Assembly: GCA_965178125.1 (NCBI GenBank)
Contig: OZ237761.1
Location: 310,001-374,000 of the forward strand
Direction of reading: 5' to 3'
Origin: Bilabrum cf. latius
Taxonomy: Eukaryota; Bigyra: Bicosoecida; Bigyra; Bicosoecida
DNA length: 64,000 nt
The notes beneath the pieces were generated by a model, which was given only the letters and a program-made list of their open reading frames with translations, did not search any database and was not told where the DNA came from. How positions within the stretch are numbered: position 1 is the first letter of the stretch; every line of letters starts with the position of its first letter. A program made the translations under genes and the position numbers. Shown here one piece after another: positions 23,601-33,920 of the stretch.

Positions 23601-26600
23601 TGTCAGAGCCAGTGCTAGAGCCCGAGCCCCAGCTGCTTCCGTTGGAGTCGTGGCCGTCCCATCCAGGACCCCAGTCGCCCCCGCTGCCCACGTCGCCTGA
23701 GATCATCACGATGGTGCCGTTGGAGTCCACGCACACCACATACGACTCTCCATCGGTGCTGTTGAGCTCCCACGCACCCTCGAGGGCGGCTCCTAGCTGC
23801 TGCATAGCCAGCTCGGCGATGAGGGATCCAGCGGTCAGGTTGGCTCCGGCCAGATCATGGATCAGCTCATCGAGGCCCGCATCGTCGTCGTCGTGACCGG
23901 CATCGTCGTCGTCGTCGTGACCGGCATCGTCGTCGTCGTCGTGGCTACCACTCACAATGTCAGTGCAGTTCACCGCCTTGTTCGAGACCAGCCCCCCATC
24001 CGGTGAGACGAACGGACCGACCAAGAGCTTCTCGGCGTACGCCGCGCACTTGATCTGTGCCTCCACGTTATCGTCGTACTGCACGTCAGGCATGTACAGG
24101 CCGTATCCGCCGAGGTTGTCAGAGCGGAATAGCACACAGCCGAAGCTCGCGGCAGCCGGCTGGCCCGAAGAAGACCCCTGCTTCCCGTCATCGTCATCGC
24201 CATCGCTGTGGTCATCATCGTGGTCCTCGTAGTCCATCTGAATGGCCAGCAGGTGCTCCTTGTTGCTCCCGAGCGGCTCCCATGCCGTGAAAGCGCTCTC
24301 GCCCACTTCTCCATCGGAGCTGATGTAGAACGTGCCGCTGCTTGCACAAGCCTGGCTCTGCTCCATATCAGGCAGAGACGCGTCGTATCCAGTTGGGAAG
24401 TAGCTGTCGAAGACGTCCATCTTGCTGGTCCAGTTGTACTTGCTGCTGCCGCCCGCGAAGGCATCGTCATCGACACCGTCAAAATCGTCATCGTCGCCTG
24501 CATCGGTGAAGATCATATCGCACACTCCCTCCTGCGCCTCGTTGCGATGCCCAGACATTGTCATCGTGTTGGCGGTCAGCTCGTCGAAGGCCCTGCCCAT
24601 GCATGATTGTCCCGCCTCGGCCACATCGTCTAGGCCCCACGAGTCCAAGGTGTGCACCTGCACCGTGCTGCCGTCGGATCCGATCACCATGCCCGCGCAC
24701 GACAGCTCGAAGTCCGTGCCGTCCGACTCGATGAACAGCACCAGGTGCGTGCCAGTCTCGACCGTGTCGGTCCGAAGGGCCAGGGGGATCATGGTGGTCA
24801 CGCTCACGCTAAACTGCTACAAGCGGCGGCGCAAGACACTGTCAGAGCCAGTGCTAGAGCCCGAGCCCCAGCTGCTTCCGTTGGAGTCGTGGCCGTCCCA
24901 TCCAGGACCCCAGTCGCCCCCGCTGCCCACGTCGCCTGAGATCATCACGATGGTGCCGTTGGAGTCCACGCACACCACATACGACTCTCCATCGGTGCTG
25001 TTGAGCTCCCACGCACCCTCGAGGGCGGCTCCTAGCTGCTGCATAGCCAGCTCGGCGATGAGGGATCCAGCGGTCAGGTTGGCTCCGGCCAGATCATGGA
25101 TCAGCTCATCGAGGCCCGCATCGTCGTCGTCGTGACCGGCATCGTCGTCGTCGTCGTGACCGGCATCGTCGTCGTCGTCGTGGCTACCACTCACAATGTC
25201 AGTGCAGTTCACCGCCTTGTTCGAGACCAGCCCCCCATCCGGTGAGACGAACGGACCGACCAAGAGCTTCTCGGCGTACGCCGCGCACTTGATCTGTGCC
25301 TCCACGTTATCGTCGTACTGCACGTCAGGCATGTACAGGCCGTATCCGCCGAGGTTGTCAGAGCGGAATAGCACACAGCCGAAGCTCGCGGCAGCCGGCT
25401 GGCCCGAAGAAGACCCCTGCTTCCCGTCATCGTCATCGCCATCGCTGTGGTCATCATCGTGGTCCTCGTAGTCCATCTGAATGGCCAGCAGGTGCTCCTT
25501 GTTGCTCCCGAGCGGCTCCCATGCCGTGAAAGCGCTCTCGCCCACTTCTCCATCGGAGCTGATGTAGAACGTGCCGCTGCTTGCACAAGCCTGGCTCTGC
25601 TCCATATCAGGCAGAGACGCGTCGTATCCAGTTGGGAAGTAGCTGTCGAAGACGTCCATCTTGCTGGTCCAGTTGTACTTGCTGCTGCCGCCCGCGAAGG
25701 CATCGTCATCGACACCGTCAAAATCGTCATCGTCGCCTGCATCGGTGAAGATCATATCGCACACTCCCTCCTGCGCCTCGTTGCGATGCCCAGACATTGT
25801 CATCGTGTTGGCGGTCAGCTCGTCGAAGGCCCTGCCCATGCATGATTGTCCCGCCTCGGCCACATCGTCTAGGCCCCACGAGTCCAAGGTGTGCACCTGC
25901 ACCGTGCTGCCGTCGGATCCGATCACCATGCCCGCGCACGACAGCTCGAAGTCCGTGCCGTCCGACTCGATGAACAGCACCAGGTGCGTGCCAGTCTCGA
26001 CCGTGTCGGTCCGAAGGGCCAGGGGGATCATGGTGGTCACGCTCACGCTAAACTGCTACAAGCGGCGGCGCAAGACACTGTCAGAGCCAGTGCTAGAGCC
26101 CGAGCCCCAGCTGCTTCCGTTGGAGTCGTGGCCGTCCCATCCAGGACCCCAGTCGCCCCCGCTGCCCACGTCGCCTGAGATCATCACGATGGTGCCGTTG
26201 GAGTCCACGCACACCACATACGACTCTCCATCGGTGCTGTTGAGCTCCCACGCACCCTCGAGGGCGGCTCCTAGCTGCTGCATAGCCAGCTCGGCGATGA
26301 GGGATCCAGCGGTCAGGTTGGCTCCGGCCAGATCATGGATCAGCTCATCGAGGCCCGCATCGTCGTCGTCGTGACCGGCATCGTCGTCGTCGTCGTGACC
26401 GGCATCGTCGTCGTCGTCGTGGCTACCACTCACAATGTCAGTGCAGTTCACCGCCTTGTTCGAGACCAGCCCCCCATCCGGTGAGACGAACGGACCGACC
26501 AAGAGCTTCTCGGCGTACGCCGCGCACTTGATCTGTGCCTCCACGTTATCGTCGTACTGCACGTCAGGCATGTACAGGCCGTATCCGCCGAGGTTGTCAG

Positions 26601-29600
26601 AGCGGAATAGCACACAGCCGAAGCTCGCGGCAGCCGGCTGGCCCGAAGAAGACCCCTGCTTCCCGTCATCGTCATCGCCATCGCTGTGGTCATCATCGTG
26701 GTCCTCGTAGTCCATCTGAATGGCCAGCAGGTGCTCCTTGTTGCTCCCGAGCGGCTCCCATGCCGTGAAAGCGCTCTCGCCCACTTCTCCATCGGAGCTG
26801 ATGTAGAACGTGCCGCTGCTTGCACAAGCCTGGCTCTGCTCCATATCAGGCAGAGACGCGTCGTATCCAGTTGGGAAGTAGCTGTCGAAGACGTCCATCT
26901 TGCTGGTCCAGTTGTACTTGCTGCTGCCGCCCGCGAAGGCATCGTCATCGACACCGTCAAGATCGTCATCGTCGCCTGCATTGGTGAAGATCATATCGCA
27001 CACTCCCTCCTGCGCCTCGTTGCGATGCCCAGACATTGTCATCGTGTTGGCGGTCAGCTCGTCGAAGGCCCTGCCCGTGCATGATTGTCCCGCCTCGGCC
27101 AGATCGGCAAGGTCCCACAAGCCCAGCGCGTGGAACTGCACCGTGCTGCCGTCGGATCCGATCACCATGCCCGCGCACGACAGCTCGAAGTCCGTGCCGT
27201 CCGACTCGATGAACAGCACCAGGTGCGTACCAGTCTCGACCGTGTCGGTCCGAAGGGCCAGGGGGATCATGGTGGTCACGCTCACGCCCGAGCCCCAGTC
27301 GCTTCCGTTGCCCGTGCCCACGTCGCCTGAGAGCATCACGATGGTACCATTGGAGTCCACGCACGCCACATGCGTGCCTCCGTCGGTGCTGTTGAGGTCC
27401 CAGGCGCCCTGGGAGGCTCCCAGCTCCTGCATGGCCAGCTCGCCGATGAGGGATCCAGCGGTCAGGTTGGCTCCGGCCAGATCATGGATCATGTCAAGAA
27501 GGCCGGCATCATCGTCATTGCCGCCGTCAAGATCGTCATCGTCGCCTGCATCGGTGAAGAACGGACCGCACACTCCCTCCTGCGCCTCGTTGCGATGCCC
27601 AGACATTGTCATCGTGTTGGCGGTCAGCTCGTCGAAGGCCCTGCCCGTGCATGATTGTCCCGCCTCGGCCAGATCGGCAAGGTCCCACAAGCCCAGCGCG
27701 TGGAACTGCACCGTGCTGCCGTCGGATCCGATCACCATGCCCGCGCACGACAGCTCGAAGTCCGTGCCGTCCGACTCGATGAACAGCACCAGGTGCGTAC
27801 CAGTCTCGACCGTGTCGGTCCGAAGGGCCAGGGGGATCATGGTGGTCACGCTCACGCCCGAGCCCCAGTCGCTTCCGTTGCCCGTGCCCACGTCGCCTGA
27901 GAGCATCACGATGGTACCATTGGAGTCCACGCACGCCACATGCGTGCCTCCGTCGGTGCTGTTGAGGTCCCAGGCGCCCTAGGAGGCTCCCAGCTCCTGC
28001 ATGGCCAGCTCGCCGATGAGGGATCCAGCGGTCAGGTTGGCTCCGGCCAGATCATGGAACATGTCAAGAAGGCCGGCATCATCGTCATTGCCGCCGTCAA
28101 GATCGTCATCGTCGCCTGCATCGGTGAAGATCATATCGCACACTCCCTCCTGCGCCTCGTTGCGATGCCCAGACATTGTCATCGTGTTGGCGGTCAGCTC
28201 GTCGAAGGCCCTGCCCATGCATGATTGTCCCGCCTCGGCCAGATCGGCAAGGTCCCACAAGCCCAGCGCGTGGAACTGCACCGTGCTGCCGTCGGATCCG
28301 ATCACCATGCCCGCGCACGACAGCTCGAAGTCCGTGCCGTCCGACTCGATGAACAGCACCAGGTGCGTACCAGTCTCGACCGTGTCGGTCCGAAGGGCCA
28401 GGGGGATCATGGTGGTCACGCTCACGCCCGAGCCCCAGTCGCTTCCGTTGCCCGTGCCCACGTCGCCTGAGAGCATCACGATGGTACCATTGGAGTCCAC
28501 GCACGCCACATGCGTGCCTCCGTCGGTGCTGTTGAGGTCCCAGGCGCCCTGGGAGGCTCCCAGCTCCTGCATGGCCAGCTCGCCGATGAGGGATCCAGCG
28601 GTCAGGTTGGCTCCGGCCAGATCATGGATCATGTCAAGAAGGCCGGCATCATCGTCATTGCCGCCGTCAAGATCGTCATCGTCGCCTGCATCGGTGAAGA
28701 ACGGACCGCACACTCCCTCCTGCGCCTCGTTGCGATGCCCAGACATTGTCATCGTGTTGGCGGTCAGCTCGTCGAAGGCCCTGCCCGTGCATGATTGTCC
28801 CGCCTCGGCCAGATCGGCAAGGTCCCACAAGCCCAGCGCGTGGAACTGCACCGTGCTGCCGTCGGATCCGATCACCATGCCCGCGCACGACAGCTCGAAG
28901 TCCGTGCCGTCCGACTCGATGAACAGCACCAGGTGCGTACCAGTCTCGACCGTGTCGGTCCGAAGGGCCAGGGGGATCATGGTGGTCACGCTCACGCCCG
29001 AGCCCCAGTCGCTTCCGTTGCCCGTGCCCACGTCGCCTGAGAGCATCACGATGGTACCATTGGAGTCCACGCACGCCACATGCGTGCCTCCGTCGGTGCT
29101 GTTGAGGTCCCAGGCGCCCTAGGAGGCTCCCAGCTCCTGCATGGCCAGCTCGCCGATGAGGGATCCAGCGGTCAGGTTGGCTCCGGCCAGATCATGGATC
29201 ATGTCAAGAAGGCCGGCATCATCGTCATTGCCGCCGTCAAGATCGTCATCGTCGCCTGCATCGGTGAAGAACGGACCGCACACTCCCTCCTGCGCCTCGT
29301 TGCGATGCCCAGACATTGTCATCGTGTTGGCGGTCAGCTCGTCGAAGGCCCTGCCCATGCATGATTGTCCCGCCTCGGCCAGATCGGCAAGGTCCCACAA
29401 GCCCAGCGCGTGGAACTGCACCGTGCTGCCGTCGGGTCCGATCACCATGCCCACGCACGACAGCTCGGAGTCCGTGCCGTCCGACTCGATGAACAGCACC
29501 AGGTGCGTGCCAGTCTCGACCGTGTCGGTCCGAAGGGCCAGGGGGATCATGGTGGTCACGCTCACGCCCGAGCCCCAGTCGCTTCCGTTGCCCGTGCCCA

Positions 29601-31233
29601 CGTCGCCTGAGAGCATCACGATGGTACCATTGGAGTCCACGCACGCCACATGCGTGCCTCCGTCGGTGCTGTTGAGGTCCCAGGCGCCCTAGGAGGCTCC
29701 CAGCTCCTGCATGGCCAGCTCGCCGATGAGGGATCCAGCGGTCAGGTTGGCTCCGGCCAGATCATGGAACATGTCAAGAAGGCCGGCATCATCGTCATTG
29801 CCGCCGTCAAGATCGTCATCGTCGCCTGCATCGGTGAAGATCATATCGCACACTCCCTCCTGCGCCTCGTTGCGATGCCCAGACATTGTCATCGTGTTGG
29901 CGGTCAGCTCGTCGAAGGCCCTGCCCATGCATGATTGTCCCGCCTCGGCCAGATCGGCAAGGTCCCACAAGCCCAGCGCGTGGAACTGCACCGTGCTGCC
30001 GTCGGGTCCGATCACCATGCCCGCGCACGACAGCTCGGAGTCCATGCCTTCCGATTCGATGAACAGCACCAGGTGCGTGCCAGTCTCGACCGTGTCGGTC
30101 CGAAGGGCCAGGGGGATCATGGTGGTCACGCTCACGTTCCAGCCCCATGTGCTTCCGTTGCCGCCGGTGGATCCATTGGAGTCGTGACCGTCCCATCCAG
30201 GACCCCAGTCGCCCCCGCTGCCCACGTCGCCTGAGAGCATCACGATGGTACCATTGGAGTCCACGCACGCCACATGCGTGCCTCCGTCGGTGCTGTTGAG
30301 GTCCCAGGCGCCCTAGGAGGCTCCCAGCTCCTGCATGGCCAGCTCGCCGATGAGGGATCCAGCGGTCAGGTTGGCTCCGGCCAGATCATGGAACATGTCA
30401 AGGAAGCCGGCACTGCCACCATTGGCGTCACCATCATGTTCGTTATCCTCAGCCGAAAAGAATTCGTTGTCGCCGGTCAGCTGGGCGCACACCGCAGGTG
30501 TACCATCTTCTGCTTTAAACGTCCGGCTTGTGTCCAGGAGATTCGCGTAGTCGCGCTGCATGCAGCTGCTCAGCGCTTCCTGTGCCTCGGACTGGTTCCA
30601 GGAACCCAGCTCGTGGAAGTAGACGGCTTCATCTGTGTTTTCGATCCCCTCGCAGGACAGGCTTACGTTCTGCTGTCCTGGTGCCTCTACGGCGAAGAGC
30701 ACTGCAGCACCTGTCTCTCCGTCGGTTGCAACCGCGAGCACGTGCTTGCGCGTGTCGCTCGACGCGTCGAAGCTCGTCGCTCCGGGCGACACCACGAGCA
30801 TGGTGCCGTTTCCATCTATGCAAGCGACATGCTTGTCTTGGTTCTGGTCGGTCGTCGTAAAATTCCAAGCGCCACCGAGCTGCTCGCCTGCAAACTCGCG
30901 TGCCACTTGGCCGACCATGGCACCGCTCGGAGCTGCGGCCGGGCCAAAAATGTCTTCGTACGATATCGCCGTGGCAGTGCCTTGGAGGACAATCGCTGCA
31001 GTCATTGCTGCTATGGCTGCGAGGTGAAAGTAAATTCGATTCGGAGGGGCTGCAAATGTGGCCGGGGTGCCGAGACATCGCCGGACCTTGGCCTGTTTGG
31101 TCCACAAATCGCGCCTCAGCTGATTTAGCGGATCAAAGCATGTGCACGTCGCATTCATCCTAAGACTATTGACAACAGAGCATAGAGCAACAATTATACG
31201 TTTCACGCTGTTTAAAGCGCAAAAGGCCTCCAT
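20662..31233 (-). CDS. Giant single-pass surface protein with Asp-rich tandem repeats and EGF-like domains
   Basis: A continuous frame of 3524 codons from the ATG at 31233 to a TGA at 20662 (3523 aa); a start at 31005 would place a signal peptide (AAIVLQGTATA) right at the N-terminus. The body is tandem copies of two domain types. Domain A (about 190 aa) contains WDLNSTDG, CVDSNGTIVM, HLVLFIESDGTD and TMTMSGHRNEAQEGVC. Domain B (about 220 aa) contains KYNWTSKMDVFDSYFP and GCVLFRSDNLGGYGLYMP. Linkers are (GHDDDDDA)n acidic tracts, likely cation binding, with many N-x-S/T sites. Near the C-terminus are Cys-rich EGF-like modules (PCRNGATC; PCGNGVCF; GYECFCDPGW), one transmembrane helix (LIGGIIGALVLLCICGGVYYW) and a short tail. 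Eleven in-frame TAG codons. A Ca-binding cell-surface or adhesion protein is the likely role. Confidence 0.78.
22533..22705. repeat. 21-bp tandem repeat encoding Gly-His-Asp4-Ala
   Basis: Eight or so copies of a 21-base unit (GTGACCGGCATCGTCGTCGT on the plus strand, then one more base), with a C/A variant in three copies. It encodes the acidic linker of the giant protein. Shorter versions occur near 23880, 25120 and 26360. Confidence 0.9.
22690..27100. repeat. 1239-bp tandem repeat array, about 3.6 copies
   Basis: The sequence recurs with an exact 1239-bp period (413 codons), for example at 23578, 24817 and 26056, with the first copy truncated and the last diverging near 27100. Copies read as identical over long stretches, which points to recent duplication or strong homogenisation. 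It encodes one domain A plus one domain B of the giant protein. Confidence 0.95.
26955..30420. repeat. 570-bp tandem repeat array (last interval 624 bp), about 6 copies
   Basis: Period 570 bp (190 codons) with equivalent sites at 27409, 27979, 28549, 29119 and 29689, then 30313 after a 54-bp expansion. Two unit variants alternate, so a 1140-bp higher-order unit was probably duplicated. It encodes domain A copies. CAG or TAG is found at the equivalent Gln codon. Confidence 0.93.
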
Positions 31234-31944
31234 TCTAGCAAGGTTGGCTCGGCTTTTTGCTAGATCTAGCACGTCGCGTCGAGTGTGCTTGCTCCTTGTT
31301 CAGCCAGAATCCTGCACGCAGTGCAAGCTGCAGTGAAACACTGCTACTGTTTCAAATCGTTACAATTATTTTCTCTGGCTCTTGCACCTTGCGTGATCAT
31401 ATTGGAAGCCAGGATTGCCTCGCAGCCTCAGAGCCGGCAGGCGTGCGCTTGTGCCGACGTCAGGTGCCAAGCAAGCTACCCAACAGGGTTCTGCAAGCAC
31501 AAGTCCGACGCAATCGATTGTTTGATTAATCTCACCCAGCATCATTACCGCAGCAATCAGCAAGTCTGCTGGTGTATGTGTGGCGAATCGGCGACTCGCA
31601 CAGTGCCCTGGACCCCGCCGGGGGTCTCCCGGAGGGGTGGGCCACCGGCGTTCCCCTGGGGGTCACGGCCCGTACCAGTGGGGTCCTTTCCGGTATGATT
31701 GCTCGAAAAACCACGATTCTCTTGCTTGCTTGCACATCTTCGAAGACAAGGAATGGTATGCATGATGGGCGAAAGTTCCAATAACTAAACGTGTATTCCT
31801 GGAGCACAGCACACCGCCGGCGACGGAACCAGTTGCAGCGGCACGAAACAGAGGTGATTACCTTGAAATGTTCAGCGTAGAGCTCTGGAACCAGAGGAAT
31901 TTTGCAACTTCGCCTGAGGGCTATCAATTTCGCGAGGCCGTCGT
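31234..31944. other. Non-genic stretch upstream of the giant gene
   Basis: It should hold the promoter and 5' UTR of the giant surface protein. A GC-rich cluster at about 31605-31690 contains nested GACCCC/GGGGTC inverted pairs. A 173-codon minus-strand frame (32053-31532, no ATG at its start, TGA end) crosses this stretch; I do not accept it as a gene. Confidence 0.4.
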
Positions 31945-33502
31945 ATGTACGGAGACACTCGCCAGGTGCATCGCTAGAGACGCAGAAAGAGACCGGAGCA
32001 ATCAACTCCTGAAGTGGAGCCGGATACAACGGAAAAAGAGGCCGCGCCACCAACGGCTATCAACACGCTCACCCGTGAGATGTGCATGTTGACCTATTTC
32101 GTTCGTTGGTGAGGCCAGCAAGGTCTCTGAGATTGAGGTCGCGCGGTGGGCGCAGGACCCGTTCGAGGTGCAGGAGCAGATGCGACGTTGCGATGCGGAG
32201 GAGTGAGAGAGAGAGAGAAAGCGGCTAGGGATGCAGACCAGGAGCGGCGGCGACGCGGGGTGGGCGACGGATGTAAAGGGGGGTGGTGTGGGTGGAGCAG
32301 AGAGAGAGAAGGCGATAGATGGGCGGGGGGGCAAAGCAGGGAGGAGGGGGGGGACGGCGGTTCACCAAGTGGGGAGGAAGTAGTGGAGGAGAAGATGAGT
32401 GGTGGGGTCATCGGGTTGATACGGCGGATAGAAAGGGGGAGGCATAGGCCGGGCAGGTGGGGGTTTGGGCATGTGGGGGACGAGTGACTCGGATCAGGGG
32501 GGATCGGATCACCCGACCACATGCGGATGTGGAAGTTGAGAGGTCACAAATAGACTCGAGCGGCAATCAAGCCGCGTGCTATTCGGGCGCTGAGGGGCAG
32601 CGCTCGCCAGTTTTCTTTTTGGTAACTTTGAGGATGGGCTCTTGGAGGAAACCAACAGCAACCATGTGTGACTGTCTGCGAGATTAGGGTGCTGTGTACA
32701 ACGTGTGATCTCAAGCGCACATTAGCCCTCTGACGAGCCAGGTAAAATCGGAGGAGTGCGCAATCACCACCGGCCCAGGCCACGCCGAGATCGACAAGAC
32801 CAAGGCCCAGAGAGGGGCCAGTGGCGGCCGAGCCGCTGCTGCAGGAGAGCCACCGGACGTTGAGGCGGAAGGGGCCACCAAAGCGGAGGAAAGAGCTGCT
32901 ATGGGCAGGCGTCCAGGAGATAGAGAGACGGAGGTCCAGGAGATAGAAAGACGGAGGGCGCTGTGTGGGACAGGCCTCGGGACGACCCCGGAGATGGATG
33001 GCCCGATGAGAGCGGCGAGAAGAGCACGAGCGGTTTCCAATAGTATGCGGAGCGGACCCTCATGAAGATCGTGCAGGAGGCGACAGTGCAAGAGACACCC
33101 AGGGAGATCAGCACGGTGGATACCGAGGACAGAAACGACTCGGTTGACATCATCATGGCGAGGGACGGCGAGAAACCTATCCACGTGGACGTCACCACGA
33201 TAGACCCGGCCGCAAGGGAGAGGCAGTTCGGGAATGAGAGGGGGATAGGCACCAGTGACCGATAGGCCCACAGGTTGAGGTCGATAGCGAAGAGGACCCA
33301 GGCCATCTCCCAGGACGTTGCAGTCCTGGCTATAGGGCGCCTAGGTTGTGGGGCGCGCGGGCCGGGGCTGCCACTGGCACGAGGATGTGACGAGCTCGAA
33401 ATATGCGTTCCGCGACTAATGTTGGTCAGCATTAATCACCAAAGACGAGCCTAGTTTGCAGCTAGTAGCTGTAGGAGGGGTCCAGCAACATCAGCCTTCT
33501 AA
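31945..33502 (+). pseudogene. Decayed coding region broken by tandem-duplication frameshifts
   Basis: Coding-like plus-strand segments appear in successive frames. The segment from the ATG at 31945 (one in-frame TAG at 31975) reaches REMCMLTYF, then a 4-base duplication near 32098-32107 shifts the frame into VGEASKVSEIEVARWAQDPF. A GA-rich microsatellite near 32205-32220 shifts it again. A 23-bp tandem duplication (32911-32933 and 32934-32956) breaks the last block. Between 32230 and 32650 the DNA is very purine-rich. The last block, ending at a TAA at 33500, has DIIMARDGEKPIHVDVTTID, which weakly recalls the PD...D-V-T endonuclease tail of some non-LTR retroelements. Introns could explain part of this pattern, so the pseudogene call is tentative. 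Confidence 0.4.
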
Positions 33503-33920
33503 ATCTTGAAGAGGTCCCGCGATCGAGTGTCAGCTGGCCGCGGCGGTGGCGACCACTTGCTGCCAGCCTGGTGCAACGGTCAGCGACGGCAAAGAAACGA
33601 GCTTGCTGCTTGCAACCTTCTACGGCACTGCATTATACTGCCCACAAGTTGTGTCTCTAATAGTATGCCGAGTGGAATGCCGCGGAATGACAGCAAGAAT
33701 GAGCGGCAGCATGCTCGATGGCTGTATGAGTGTGCAGACAAACTAAGACAGTGCAAACGCGAGGTTGGGTGGCTAGGCTCCGTAAGACGAACCAGATCAT
33801 ATTGTCCAGTGACTACTTCATTCCAATCGAAACAGGCGTATGGCACAGTCATGTTCTCGACTGCAACACTTTCATTGGCTTCGGCGCTATTAAACGGCCT
33901 CGCAGTTTACTGACCAGGAG
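33503..33920. other. Upstream region of the phosphodiesterase gene, 418 bp
   Basis: No gene is supported. A plus-strand frame from 33506 to 33913 has one coding-like stretch (near 33690-33780) but no domain. The interval probably holds the promoter of the downstream gene, whose frame is closed by a TAA shortly before its ATG. Confidence 0.4.

Noticed and set aside
26900-29692. Long plus-strand open frames opposite the giant repeat protein
   Set aside because: They are antisense shadows repeated with every unit; the minus strand has the signal peptide, EGF Cys pattern, membrane helix and continuous frame.
31532-32053. 173-codon minus-strand frame as a gene
   Set aside because: No ATG at its start, no recognisable motif, and it overlaps coding-like sequence on the other strand.
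33506-33913. 135-codon plus-strand frame before the PDE gene
   Set aside because: Only a short part looks coding, no domain is seen, and a TAA separates it from the PDE frame.
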